From: JAKAXS01 sp965279065
GTDB lineage: Bacteria > Pseudomonadota > Alphaproteobacteria > Rhizobiales > Hyphomicrobiaceae
Assembly (NCBI GenBank): GCA_965279065.1
Contig: OZ257134.1
Location: 3,782,001-3,846,000, forward strand
DNA: 64,000 bases
Direction of reading: 5' to 3'
Positions 8,446 to 18,388 of the stretch are shown here, one piece after another. A program made the position numbers and the translations under genes. Under the pieces are notes generated by a model. That model saw only the letters and a list, made by a program, of their open reading frames with translations, made no database searches and was not told the DNA's origin. Every line of letters starts with the position of its first letter. Within the stretch, counting starts at the first letter, position 1.

Positions 8446-9364
8446 AGGTATGTTCGCGGCCGGAGTCGAGAAGCGATCACATGATGCCGCACTTCAGCAG
8501 AGCGAATAGCTCTCTGCCGTGTCGCTGTGCTGATCATCCTTGCCGACGTACTCGTCTTTGGAATGGTTCACCGAAAGATTCCGTTAGCGACACGAACCAG
8601 TTCCGTTACGACCACAAAATCCTTATCCCCGCCCTCCCCGCCTCCCGTATCCTCCTCCTCGTTCCTTCCGAACACGGGGCGCGATCGATCCGTCTGCCGC
8701 GTGGAAGGAGCACGGCGCCCGGAACAGACGCCTGTCGGAGGCGGAAAGTCCGGGAGGTCCATCGCTTGCCCGTCGCGGGCGGATGCCGGTAACGGCAGGG
8801 CCAACCGCGGCCGCCATAGGGGCTAACCCCGCTACGCCGGCAACCTGAACAAGGCCAACGGCACCGAAGGCGCGGGAGAAACGCAAGCAGGAACACAAGA
8901 CGCCGTCACGCGGGCGCCGCTGAGCGGCATCCTCACTACCCCAGTAGCTGCCCATCGGCGCCCGCGCCCGTGTGGAGAGTCTTTGCTTGCACCTGGCGAC
9001 TCCCCTGCGGGGAGCCGGCCGCCAGGCGCGTACCGGGAACCTGTGGGTTGCATCACCAATTGCTGTATCGAGTGCCCAATGTGGCTTGCCGAGCAGTCAC
9101 CGTTCAAAAAGTGGGGGTCCGGGGGTGTCCCCCGGGCGGGGCGCGGGGCAGCGGCCCCGCTGCGTAGCACCAGCTCAGCCCACTATGACGCTCCGCCGGC
9201 AGCCGAAATTCGCGCCAGAAACCTCAGCACCATCAGCATCAGCCCCGCGCCTTGACACCCCTTCTCGCAAGCGCGAATGTCCGCGCAACCCAGGGGCCGC
9301 CGCGTTGCCGCCCCGCACGCGGCGCCCCACATGAACAAGCGTCCGCAAGAGATGAGGCGTCCGA
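8446..9364. other. gene-free, palindrome-rich GC-dense interval
   Basis: About 0.9 kb without a supportable gene. Open frames here are short and lack protein-like composition. The stretch 8910-9163 has several strong inverted repeats: 8910-8919 with 8956-8965 (10 bases), 8992-8998 with 9020-9026 enclosing a CTCCCC/GGGGAG stem at 9000-9014, GGGGGTGTCCCCC at 9121-9133, and 9148-9154 with 9157-9163. It could hold a structured RNA or a cluster of repeats. I compared it by memory with RNase P RNA, tmRNA, SRP RNA and the cobalamin riboswitch and found no match. Confidence 0.5.
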
Positions 9365-10336
9365 TTGGAACAGCGTAACATCACCGTCCGCACCTACCTC
9401 GATTTCGAAAAGCCCATCGCCGAACTTGAAGGCAAGGTGGCCGAGCTGCGCTCGATCGGTGACGGCGATGGCGTGCAGATCTCCGACGAAGTGCGCAAGC
9501 TGGAGCAGAAGGCCAAGACGGCGCTGGTCGACACCTATTCCAGGCTGACGCCCTGGCAGAAGACGCAGGTGGCGCGCCATCCCGAACGGCCGCACTGCCT
9601 CGACTATGTGCGCGAACTGATCGAAGACTTCACGCCGATGGCGGGCGACCGCTACTTCGGCGAGGACGAGGCCATCATGGGCGGCCTCGGCCGCTTCCGC
9701 GGCAAGGCGGTGATGGTGATCGGTCACGAAAAGGGCTCAGACACCGAGAGCCGCATTCGCCACAACTTCGGCATGGCCAAGCCCGAGGGCTATCGCAAGG
9801 CCGTGCGGCTGATGGAATTGGCCGACAAGTTCGGGCTGCCCGTCATCAGCCTCATCGACACGGCTGGTGCCTATCCGGGCATCGGCGCGGAAGAGCGCGG
9901 CCAGGCCGAAGCCATCGCCCGTTCGACCGATTGCTGCCTCGGCCTCGGCGTGCCGTTGATTGCGGTGGTGATCGGCGAGGGCGGCTCGGGCGGCGCCGTC
10001 GGCATCGCAAGCGCCAACCGCATCCTGATGCTGGAACACGCGATCTACACCGTTGCCTCTCCGGAGGCCGCCGCCTCGATCCTGTGGCGTGACAGCGCCA
10101 AGGCCATCGACGCCGCCACCAACATGAAGATCACCGCGCAGGACCTGGAAGACCTCGGCGTCATCGACGTCATCATCCGCGAGCCGGTGGGCGGCGCCCA
10201 TCGCGACCGCGCCGCCGTCATTGCCGCCTGCGGCGACGCCATCGCCAAGTCGCTCAGCGAGTTCGCCAACAAGACTCCCGAGCAGATCAAGCAGCAGCGT
10301 CACGAACGCTTCCTCGCCCTCGGCCGCAGCCTCTAA
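9365..10336 (+). CDS. accA: acetyl-CoA carboxylase, carboxyltransferase subunit alpha
   Basis: A 323-aa subunit that, with AccD, transfers the carboxyl group from biotin to acetyl-CoA in fatty acid synthesis. The family start YLDFEKPIAELE is at residues 11-22. The carboxyltransferase core shows GHEKGSDT, LIDTAGAYPGIGAEERGQAEA and VVIGEGGSGGAVGI, the last being an oxyanion-type glycine-rich loop. No in-frame ATG is available at the N-terminus; the TTG at 9365, with GAGATGAGG upstream, is the best start. AccD is not in the window. Confidence 0.96.
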   Translation: MEQRNITVRTYLDFEKPIAELEGKVAELRSIGDGDGVQISDEVRKLEQKAKTALVDTYSRLTPWQKTQVARHPERPHCLDYVRELIEDFTPMAGDRYFGEDEAIMGGLGRFRGKAVMVIGHEKGSDTESRIRHNFGMAKPEGYRKAVRLMELADKFGLPVISLIDTAGAYPGIGAEERGQAEAIARSTDCCLGLGVPLIAVVIGEGGSGGAVGIASANRILMLEHAIYTVASPEAAASILWRDSAKAIDAATNMKITAQDLEDLGVIDVIIREPVGGAHRDRAAVIAACGDAIAKSLSEFANKTPEQIKQQRHERFLALGRSL

Positions 10337-10414
10337 TCCCCGCTTACTGCAGCTGCGCTATCGTTCGTGGATGGCCATGAGCCGTCCGGCGCTGGCAAAA
10401 TTTCAACCCGTGGA

Positions 10415-10436
10415 TTGGGTCGCGCTGCGCTTGACC
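10415..10436. repeat. copy of a dispersed palindromic repeat
   Basis: A 22-base core starting TTGGGTCGCG and ending GCGCTTGACC is identical to 32239-32260. In this copy the outer arms are degraded (TGGA on one side, AAACCGACC on the other), so the stem is imperfect. It lies just after the small acidic gene and accA, which converge here. Confidence 0.65.
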
Positions 10437-10450
10437 AAACCGACCTCCGA

Positions 10451-10615
10451 TCACCGCGCGTCGTCGTCCTGGTCTTCACCTGCGTCGTCGTCGAGCTCGT
10501 CCTCCGCCTGCTCGACGTCATCTTCGATCGGCGTTTCCTTGGGCCCCGGCTGCTCCACGAGACGCCCGTGATGCTCGTCGATCAGCGGCGGCTCCGGCAT
10601 TTTCTTATCGCTCAT
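10451..10615 (-). CDS. small, very acidic protein (54 aa)
   Basis: The ATG at 10615 opens a 54-codon frame starting MSDKKMPEPPLIDEHHGR and ending in a run dominated by Asp and Glu (VEQAEDELDDDAGEDQDDD). About a third of the residues are acidic. It overlaps the 3' end of the preceding 51-aa gene by 11 bases, which suggests translational coupling. No domain is known to me. The low-complexity composition means it could be a spurious frame, but the coupling and the good first gene argue for it. Confidence 0.55.
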   Translation of the reverse strand: MSDKKMPEPPLIDEHHGRLVEQPGPKETPIEDDVEQAEDELDDDAGEDQDDDAR

Positions 10616-10760
10616 GCAACTGCCCCTGCACCTGCCGTTGCAGCTCTTCCGAGTCCTGCTCCAGCTTTTCCAGTCGTTCCAGGCAGATCCGCAGTTCCGG
10701 CGAGAACTGCGCCGGCTCCAGATCGAACTCGCGCTTCAACGTCTCCTTGATCGTCGACAT
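10605..10760 (-). CDS. small helical protein (51 aa)
   Basis: The ATG at 10760 is preceded by GGAGGG at five bases, an excellent ribosome binding site. The product starts MSTIKETLKREFDLEPAQ and ends with a predicted coiled coil (LERLEKLEQDSEELQRQVQG). It is too regular to be chance. Function is unknown. It lies after the terminator of the atp operon and is probably transcribed separately with the acidic gene that follows. Confidence 0.65.
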   Translation of the reverse strand: MSTIKETLKREFDLEPAQFSPELRICLERLEKLEQDSEELQRQVQGQLHER

Positions 10761-10821
10761 CGCACCCTCCGTTCCGCTGCTGCTGCAACCAGCTGCGGCA
10801 CGATGGGTTCCCATCGGCGAT

Positions 10822-10859
10822 CAAAAAGCAAAAGGGCCCGACCTCGCGGTCAGACCCTT
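10822..10859 (-). terminator. intrinsic terminator of the atp operon
   Basis: On the minus strand a stem formed by 10848-10859 and 10832-10843 around GCGA is followed by TTGCTTTTT (10822-10830). It begins about 40 bases after the atpC stop and separates the operon from the two small genes downstream. Confidence 0.8.
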
Positions 10860-10897
10860 GCAACTTTACTGCGGAGACCCGACCGCCAGGATCGCAA

Positions 10898-11305
10898 TCA
10901 GCGATCCATCTTGCCGCCGAGCCGCGTCAGCGCATCGATCGCCGCCTCCGTGTGCGCGATCAGTTCGTCGTCGCTCTCGTCCGCCGCCGCCCGTTCGTCC
11001 TGCGCCGTCTTCAGTTCATCGGCGATGCGCGAGGCATCCATCTCGGCCATGTCGAAGGCCGTCTGCGCCAGCACCGTCACGCGCTGCGGATCGACCTCGA
11101 TCAGCCCGCTCTTGACGTAGATGCGCGTCTTGGCGCCGTCGAGCGTCACGTCCATGACGCCGGGACGCAGCGTCGACAGCACCGGAGCATGGCCCGGCAG
11201 CACGGTGAAATCACCCGCCGTTCCCGGCACGATGACTTCGGTGGCTTCGCCGGATTTCAGAACCCGCTCCGGGCTCACCAGCTCGAAGGTGAAAGTGTCC
11301 GCCAT
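10898..11305 (-). CDS. atpC: ATP synthase F1 epsilon subunit
   Basis: A 135-aa subunit of the central stalk of F1. The N-terminal beta-barrel domain is visible from the start (FTFELVSPERVLKSGEATEV) with GTAGDFTVLPGHAPVLSTL at about residues 29-47, the classic epsilon signature. The C-terminal helical hairpin (residues about 90-135) is rich in Ala, Asp and Glu. It is the last gene of the atpHAGDC operon and is followed by a terminator. Confidence 0.96.
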   Translation of the reverse strand: MADTFTFELVSPERVLKSGEATEVIVPGTAGDFTVLPGHAPVLSTLRPGVMDVTLDGAKTRIYVKSGLIEVDPQRVTVLAQTAFDMAEMDASRIADELKTAQDERAAADESDDELIAHTEAAIDALTRLGGKMDR

Positions 11306-11350
11306 GACGTGCTGTCCTTAGCCTTGCGTCGCAATCTTATTCACCCCGGC

Positions 11351-11605
11351 TCACGCCGTGGCATCGTCATCCTCGAAGCCGCCCTTGGCACGGACTTCTT
11401 CCTCGGTCTGCAGCTTGGTGCCGCAGAAGGGGCAGAAGAACACCGGATGGTCGACCATGCCGCCTTCGTCGCCGTCCTTCTCGCCCTCGATGAGGCCGAC
11501 CGACATGTACAGCACGCCGTTTTCAGCGGCAGTAACCAGCGGTTCGAAATCCTCGCCCGCCATCACGTCCTTCAGATCCGTGCAGCACGTACCAAATTCC
11601 GCCAT
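11351..11605 (-). CDS. zinc-ribbon-like small protein inserted between atpD and atpC
   Basis: An 84-aa protein in the atp operon, 36 bases after atpD and 45 bases before atpC. It starts MAEFGTCCTDLKDVM and contains C7, C8 and, near the middle, FFCPFCGTKLQ with C58 and C61. Two pairs of cysteines could bind one zinc ion, although CC is a less usual first half. The C-terminus is acidic. I recall similar hypothetical proteins but no function. The conserved-looking spacing makes co-translation with the F1 subunits likely. Whether it touches ATP synthase is unknown. Confidence 0.8.
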   Translation of the reverse strand: MAEFGTCCTDLKDVMAGEDFEPLVTAAENGVLYMSVGLIEGEKDGDEGGMVDHPVFFCPFCGTKLQTEEEVRAKGGFEDDDATA

Positions 11606-11641
11606 GCTAGTGCCCTCCAGCCCGCGCCGCCGCGGGACAAA

Positions 11642-13075
11642 TTATGCCGCCTCGGCGAGTGCCTCGGCCTTGGCGATCGCCTCTTCGATGGTGCCGACCA
11701 TGTAGAAAGCCGGCTCCGGCAGGTGATCGTAGTCGCCCTCGCACAGGCCCTTGAACGCCTTGATCGTGTCGGCCAGCGGCACGAGCTTGCCCGGCGAGCC
11801 AGTGAAAACTTCCGCGACCGTGAAAGGTTGCGACATGAAGCGCTCGATCTTGCGGGCGCGCGCCACCGTCATCTTGTCGTCTTCCGACAGCTCGTCCATG
11901 CCCAGGATCGCGATGATGTCCTGCAGCGACTTGTACTTCTGCAGGATTTCCTGCACGCGACGGGCGACCTGGTAGTGCTCCTCGCCGACGATACGCGGGT
12001 CGAGCATGCGCGACGTGCTGTCGAGCGGGTCGACGGCCGGGTAGATGCCTTTTTCCGAGATGGCGCGCGACAGCACGGTCGTCGCGTCCAAATGCGCGAA
12101 CGAGGCGGCCGGCGCCGGGTCGGTCAGGTCGTCGGCCGGAACGTAGATGGCCTGCACCGAGGTGATCGAGCCCTTCTGCGTCGTGGTAATGCGTTCCTGC
12201 AGCGCGCCCATGTCGGTGGCGAGCGTCGGCTGATAGCCCACTGCCGAAGGAATACGTCCGAGCAGAGCCGACACTTCGGAGCCCGCCTGCGTGAAGCGGA
12301 AGATGTTGTCGACGAAGAACAGCACGTCCTGGCCCTTGTCGCGGAAGTCCTCTGCGACGGTGAGGCCGGTCAGCGCGACGCGCGAGCGGGCGCCCGGCGG
12401 CTCGTTCATCTGGCCGTACACCAGGGCGCACTTGGAGCCCTTGGCCGAACCGTTGTTCTTTTTCGGGTCGACGTTGACCTTGGACTCGATCATCTCGTGA
12501 TAGAGGTCGTTGCCCTCGCGCGTCCGCTCGCCGACGCCGGCGAACACCGAGTAGCCGCCGTGTGCCTTGGCGACGTTATTGATGAGTTCCATGATCAGAA
12601 CCGTCTTGCCCACGCCGGCGCCGCCGAACAGGCCGATCTTGCCGCCCTTCGCGTAGGGAGCCAGCAGGTCCACGACCTTGATGCCGGTGACGAGGATCTG
12701 CGCTTCCGTCGCCTGGTCGGCGAATGTGGGCGCGGGCTGATGGATGGCGCGGCGGCCCTCGGTCTTGACCGGTCCGGCTTCATCTACCGGCTCGCCGATC
12801 ACGTTCATGATGCGGCCGAGCGTCTCGTCGCCGACGGGAACCATGATGGGGTTGCCCGTGTCCGTCACGGCCTGGCCGCGCACCAGACCTTCCGTGGAGT
12901 CCATGGCAATGGTGCGAACCGTGTTCTCGCCCAGATGCTGCGCCACTTCGAGCACCAGGCGGTTGCCCTGGTTCTGCGTCTCGAGAGAGTTCAAGATCTG
13001 CGGCAGCTCACCGTCGAACTGTACGTCGACGACGGCGCCCATGACCTGGCGGACCTTACCAACATTCTTTGCCAT
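11642..13075 (-). CDS. atpD: ATP synthase F1 beta subunit
   Basis: A 477-aa catalytic subunit. The N-terminal beta-barrel begins KVRQVMGAVVDVQF. Walker A GGAGVGKT is at residues 151-158, GERTREGNDLYHEM follows at about 187-200, the Walker B region is VLFFVDNIFRFTQAG and the DELSEED segment typical of beta subunits lies near residue 390. Length matches alphaproteobacterial AtpD. The gene sits 27 bases after atpG. Confidence 0.98.
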   Translation of the reverse strand: MAKNVGKVRQVMGAVVDVQFDGELPQILNSLETQNQGNRLVLEVAQHLGENTVRTIAMDSTEGLVRGQAVTDTGNPIMVPVGDETLGRIMNVIGEPVDEAGPVKTEGRRAIHQPAPTFADQATEAQILVTGIKVVDLLAPYAKGGKIGLFGGAGVGKTVLIMELINNVAKAHGGYSVFAGVGERTREGNDLYHEMIESKVNVDPKKNNGSAKGSKCALVYGQMNEPPGARSRVALTGLTVAEDFRDKGQDVLFFVDNIFRFTQAGSEVSALLGRIPSAVGYQPTLATDMGALQERITTTQKGSITSVQAIYVPADDLTDPAPAASFAHLDATTVLSRAISEKGIYPAVDPLDSTSRMLDPRIVGEEHYQVARRVQEILQKYKSLQDIIAILGMDELSEDDKMTVARARKIERFMSQPFTVAEVFTGSPGKLVPLADTIKAFKGLCEGDYDHLPEPAFYMVGTIEEAIAKAEALAEAA

Positions 13076-13102
13076 TGCCCGTTTCCTCGTCCTTCAAACT
13101 TG

Positions 13103-13990
13103 TCAGAGCGCTTCGGCGCCCGAGATGATTTCGATGAGTTCTTTCGTGATGTTCGCCTGGCGCTGGCGGTTGTACTTCACCGTCAGCTTGTTGATCATGT
13201 CGCCGGCGTTGCGCGTCGCAGAGTCCATGGCGCTCATGCGTGCGCCTTGTTCGGACGCAGCGTTCTCAAGCAAGCCACGGAAGATCTGCGTGCCGATGTT
13301 GCGGCGGAGCAGATACTTGAGGATGGTCTCCTCATCCGGTTCGTATTCGTAGATGGCTTCGCCGCCGGCGGCCTTCGCAGCCTCACCCGTGCCTTCGGCG
13401 ACCTTGGCGGGAATGATCTGCAGCGCCGTCGGCTTCTGCGAGATCACCGACTTGAACTCCGAGAAGTACAGCGTGGCGACGTCGAATTCGCCGTTGTCGA
13501 ACATCGCGAGCAGCTTGTCCGCGACGCCTTCGGCGTGCGCGTAGAACAACTGCTTGATGCCGCGGAAGTCGGTGCGTTCCACGATGTTGCGGTTGAGGTC
13601 GCGGCGCAGGTTGTCCGCGCCCTTGCGGCCGACCGTCATGATCTTGACCGTCTTGCCGGCCGCCAGCAGCTTCTGCGCATCCGCGCGTGCCAGCTTGGCA
13701 ATGTTGCCGTTGAAGCCACCGCACAGGCCGCGTTCGGCCGTCATCACGACCAGCAGGTGAACGTCTTCCTTGCCCGTGCCGGCGAGCAGCGGCGACGCGC
13801 CTTCCTTGTTCGTGCGCGAGGCGAGGTTCGACAGCACGCCGTCCATGCGTTCCGCGTAGGGGCGCGCGGCCTGCGCCGCTTCCTGCGCGCGACGCAACTT
13901 TGCCGCGGCCACCATCTGCATGGCCTTGGTGATCTTGCGCGTCGCCTTGACGGACGAGATGCGGTTTCTGAGATCTTTTAAGCTCGGCAT
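13103..13990 (-). CDS. atpG: ATP synthase F1 gamma subunit
   Basis: A 295-aa rotor shaft subunit. The N-terminal helix MPSLKDLRNRISSVKATRK and ITKAMQMVAAAKLRRAQ is the family signature, ERGLCGGFN is the conserved central segment at about residues 90-98, and the C-terminal helix has SAMDSATRNAGDMINKLTV. It is preceded by a 72-base gap after atpA that holds a strong hairpin. Confidence 0.97.
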   Translation of the reverse strand: MPSLKDLRNRISSVKATRKITKAMQMVAAAKLRRAQEAAQAARPYAERMDGVLSNLASRTNKEGASPLLAGTGKEDVHLLVVMTAERGLCGGFNGNIAKLARADAQKLLAAGKTVKIMTVGRKGADNLRRDLNRNIVERTDFRGIKQLFYAHAEGVADKLLAMFDNGEFDVATLYFSEFKSVISQKPTALQIIPAKVAEGTGEAAKAAGGEAIYEYEPDEETILKYLLRRNIGTQIFRGLLENAASEQGARMSAMDSATRNAGDMINKLTVKYNRQRQANITKELIEIISGAEAL

Positions 13991-14034
13991 GGCGCCGTGA
14001 GATCCTTGACTGAGTTCCCAACCCTGAAGTTATC

Positions 14035-14053
14035 CCCGGAGCGACGCTCCGGG
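14035..14053. other. intercistronic hairpin between atpA and atpG
   Basis: CCCGGAGC at 14035-14042 pairs with GCTCCGGG at 14046-14053 around GAC. No T-run follows, so it is more likely to act on mRNA processing or stability than as a terminator within this essential operon. Confidence 0.6.
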
Positions 14054-14062
14054 TTATCGTCG

Positions 14063-15592
<1,530 letters not shown>

Positions 15593-15713
15593 CTGGCGTG
15601 ACCTCTGTCTTTCGTCGTTGTCTTTTGAGCGCCAACCTTGGCCGGCACGATTGATTGAGAGTTGAAGTGCAGCAAACCCGGCGGACCTTGCGATCTCACC
15701 GGGTTGAATTCGG

Positions 15714-16274
15714 TCAGTTTGTGCTCACCATCGCAGCCTTCATGTTGGCGAGCCGTGTCTTGAGCGATGAATCGATCATGCGGGAGCCGATCTTGACGAC
15801 GAGACCGCCGAGCAGGCTCGGATCGACCTTTGTCGACAGCGTCACGTCCTTGCCGACGGAGGCCTTCAGCGTTGCCTTGAGGTCCGCAGTCTGTTCCTCG
15901 GTTAGCGGATGAGCGGATGACACTTCGGCCGAAACTTCGCCGCGATCCCGCGCCGCCAGCGACTTGAAGGCGCGCGCCATGTCGTCGGCTGCAAACAGCC
16001 GGCGGTTCTTGGCGATCAGCTTGAAGAAGTTGCCGGTCAGCGTGCCGACACCGGCCTTCGACAGAACGGCTGCAAGGGCGCGGCCCTGATCGTCGGAAGA
16101 GATCACCGGACTGCGCACCAACCGCGCCAGATCATCGCTTTCCTGATAGAGGGCCTGGAACGTCGTCAGGTCCTTTTCGACTTCCTCGATCTTGTTGCCG
16201 TCTTTTGCCAGATCGAACAGCGCGGATGCGTAACGCCCCGCCACACTTGCCATAATTGGATCGTCTGTCGCCAC
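15714..16274 (-). CDS. atpH: ATP synthase F1 delta subunit
   Basis: A subunit of about 186 aa that joins F1 to the peripheral stalk. The family start VAGRYASALFDLA lies just inside the N-terminus and ADDMARAFKSLAARDRGEV and GGLVVKIGSRMIDSS are the typical middle and C-terminal segments. I use the GTG at 16274 (VATDDPIMASVAGRYA), which gives the usual length; an ATG at 16253 is the main alternative. The longer open frame up to 16493 reads as noise. It is the first gene of the atp operon. Confidence 0.92.
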   Translation of the reverse strand: MATDDPIMASVAGRYASALFDLAKDGNKIEEVEKDLTTFQALYQESDDLARLVRSPVISSDDQGRALAAVLSKAGVGTLTGNFFKLIAKNRRLFAADDMARAFKSLAARDRGEVSAEVSSAHPLTEEQTADLKATLKASVGKDVTLSTKVDPSLLGGLVVKIGSRMIDSSLKTRLANMKAAMVSTN

Positions 16275-16505
16275 GTCGAACGCTCGCTTGCGCTGAAAAG
16301 GGAAGCCTGAAAGCCCCCTTCGGCTGAGATCACCGCCCAAAGAGATTTGGAAGGCCAACTGCAAAAGAGGCCCGACAGCCCCTAAACAGCCGCGCCCCCT
16401 CTTGAAAGTTGCGGTTCTGTAACATGGGGCGCCTGCTGCATCAACAGCCACTCTGCTGCCGGATTGCCGCATTCTCGCCCAACCCCGGAGCATCGAAGCG
16501 CGATG

Positions 16506-18239
16506 TCAAACGCGCACCGATCGGGGCCGGACCGGCCCCAGTTCGTCGATGTTTGACGCAAGAATCAACGCCGGGAAATCGCGGCCTCGCTTGAAGCCGA
16601 ACACGGCGACCGGTTCGGAAACGCCGCGCACTGCTATTTCTCCTGAGAAATCAGCCTCAGGTATCCAGTCCGCCTGCCGTGCCACCTCACCCGAAAGTAT
16701 GATTTGCAGCGACTTCTCCTTCGCCAACCCCTCTAGCCGGCTGGCGACGTTCACGGGCGCGCCGATGACCGTATAGTCGACGGCTTCACCAAATCCGATC
16801 CGCCCGATCAACAGAGGTCCGGCATCCATGCCGATACCGACACAAAGCTGCGTGCCGATTTCGCTCTCCAGTTTGGCGTTCACTTCGTCCAGCGCCAGGT
16901 CGATGGCCCGTGCCGTCCGCAGTGCCTGCCGGCACGCAACCTTCACGCCGGTGTACTGGCCGAACACCGCCAGCAAGCCATCACCCATGAACTTGTCGAT
17001 GCGCCCGCCATTGTCGAGGATCGCCGCGCCGACGGCCCCGAAGAACTGATTGAGGATGAAGACCGTGTCGAACGGCAGCCGGTCGTGCGCCAGGCGCGTG
17101 AACCCGCGCATGTCGACAAACATCACGGCCAACGACTTCTCGACACCGCTCGCATCGGCCTCATCAACGTCGACCATCAGCGGACTGGCGCTGCCCGGCG
17201 GCAGCAGCCGCGTGACGACGAGATCTTCCTTGGGCCGGATCTGACACGCCAGCCGCACGTTCGGTGGCGCGTTGATGGCCCCGAGCGTGACATTTTCGGG
17301 AAAGCTTGGCGCGGCCAGAGAACTCGCGCCGTATTCCACGCGCACCCGGCACGTCGAACAGCGCGCGCGGCCACCGCACACCGCGGCATGCGGCACGCGC
17401 GCATGCCGGCTCATCTCCAGCAGCGTTGCACCCTGCGGTGCCTTGATCGTCGGTCCGCCGAGGAACGTGACGCTGACTTGCGGCGCCGCCCAGCGCGCGA
17501 TCCACGTCCACAGCAGCGACATCAGCACGATGCCCAGCAATCCGATGTATTCCACCCGAACGATGACACGCAGCCAGTACAGCTTGTCGGCATCCGCGGC
17601 ACTCGGCCAATGCGACATCTGCTTGATGCTGGCCAGCACCGCCGGATCCTGCGCGATCGCGTTGACGGCTCGCCCCGACACCATGAACCCACCGAGTGCC
17701 GCAACCGGAATGATGATCGCAATCGCCAGCAGCGCAGGTCGCATCCGGCGATATGGCGCCGACAGCCGCAACCAGAAGTGCAGGCCGATGCAGCCGTGCA
17801 GCCATACGACGACCAGCAGCGCGCTCTGCACGATGGCGCTGTCAGGCCAGAGCTTCAGTAACTCATACAGATAGATGTCGTTGACGCCGTAGAGCGCGTG
17901 CGCAATGCGCGTATTGACGATGTGCGGCAGCAGCAGGATGGGAATCGTCAGGCCCAGCGTCAGCTGGGTCGCCTCCCAGGGCGGCATACGCAGCGTCGAC
18001 CGGCTCGCCAGTTTGGCCAAGGCTAGGCCCATGTGCACGATCAGCGCCCCCGCCAGCACGATCGTTCCGACCCAGGATCGCGTCACGACCTGCCGCGCCT
18101 CCTGGACCGACTGCATCATGTCGACGCTGACGAGACCGATCGCGTGGTTCAGGAAATGCGTTGCTGCGAATGCAAACAGGATCAGCCCGGAGACGAGCCG
18201 CGCCCGCTGCAGATAAGTGCCTCGCCAAAGGACGTGCAT
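16506..18239 (-). CDS. membrane adenylate cyclase with an internal 2Fe-2S ferredoxin domain
   Basis: A 577-aa three-part protein. Residues 1-250 hold about six membrane helices containing histidines at H28, H32, H69, H106 and H148, a pattern that recalls b-type cytochrome membrane anchors. Residues about 255-345 form a ferredoxin domain with C288, C294, C297 and C332 (CGGRARCSTC), spaced C-x5-C-x2-C as in adrenodoxin-type clusters. Residues about 365-560 form a class III cyclase: FVDMRGFT with metal ligand D376, DKFMGDGLLAVFG with D420 and the adenine-selecting K416, then DYTVIG. It should make cAMP in response to a redox or oxygen signal; that link is inferred from the domains. Confidence 0.88.
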   Translation of the reverse strand: MHVLWRGTYLQRARLVSGLILFAFAATHFLNHAIGLVSVDMMQSVQEARQVVTRSWVGTIVLAGALIVHMGLALAKLASRSTLRMPPWEATQLTLGLTIPILLLPHIVNTRIAHALYGVNDIYLYELLKLWPDSAIVQSALLVVVWLHGCIGLHFWLRLSAPYRRMRPALLAIAIIIPVAALGGFMVSGRAVNAIAQDPAVLASIKQMSHWPSAADADKLYWLRVIVRVEYIGLLGIVLMSLLWTWIARWAAPQVSVTFLGGPTIKAPQGATLLEMSRHARVPHAAVCGGRARCSTCRVRVEYGASSLAAPSFPENVTLGAINAPPNVRLACQIRPKEDLVVTRLLPPGSASPLMVDVDEADASGVEKSLAVMFVDMRGFTRLAHDRLPFDTVFILNQFFGAVGAAILDNGGRIDKFMGDGLLAVFGQYTGVKVACRQALRTARAIDLALDEVNAKLESEIGTQLCVGIGMDAGPLLIGRIGFGEAVDYTVIGAPVNVASRLEGLAKEKSLQIILSGEVARQADWIPEADFSGEIAVRGVSEPVAVFGFKRGRDFPALILASNIDELGPVRPRSVRV

Positions 18240-18388
18240 CGCCGAAACGCCGCCTCACGCTATCGCCATCCGCCGGCCCGGCCACCGGCCGGCGACCAAA
18301 TTTACCCGGTCGGTAGGATTGAACCCCTTGCGCCCTTGTCGTCCGCCCTCGCAAGCCGCAGCTGTTCCGCGCGAAACAACGCCCGGCA

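Noticed and set aside
8568..8804. A 78-codon minus-strand frame ending DKDFVVVTELVRVANGIFR
   Set aside because: The last 20 residues look protein-like, but the rest is low-complexity and passes through palindromic DNA, and no ribosome binding site or known family supports it.
8740..9080. Resemblance to RNase P RNA ('GGAAAGTCCGGG') and to a cobalamin riboswitch
   Set aside because: Only the short GGAAAGTCCGGG string matches; the other conserved regions of RNase P RNA and the B12 box are absent on both strands.
10952..13981. A 1009-codon plus-strand open frame opposite the atp genes
   Set aside because: It is the mirror of atpC, atpD and atpG in GC-rich DNA; the protein is Arg/His/Val-rich noise, while the minus-strand frames are textbook F1 subunits.
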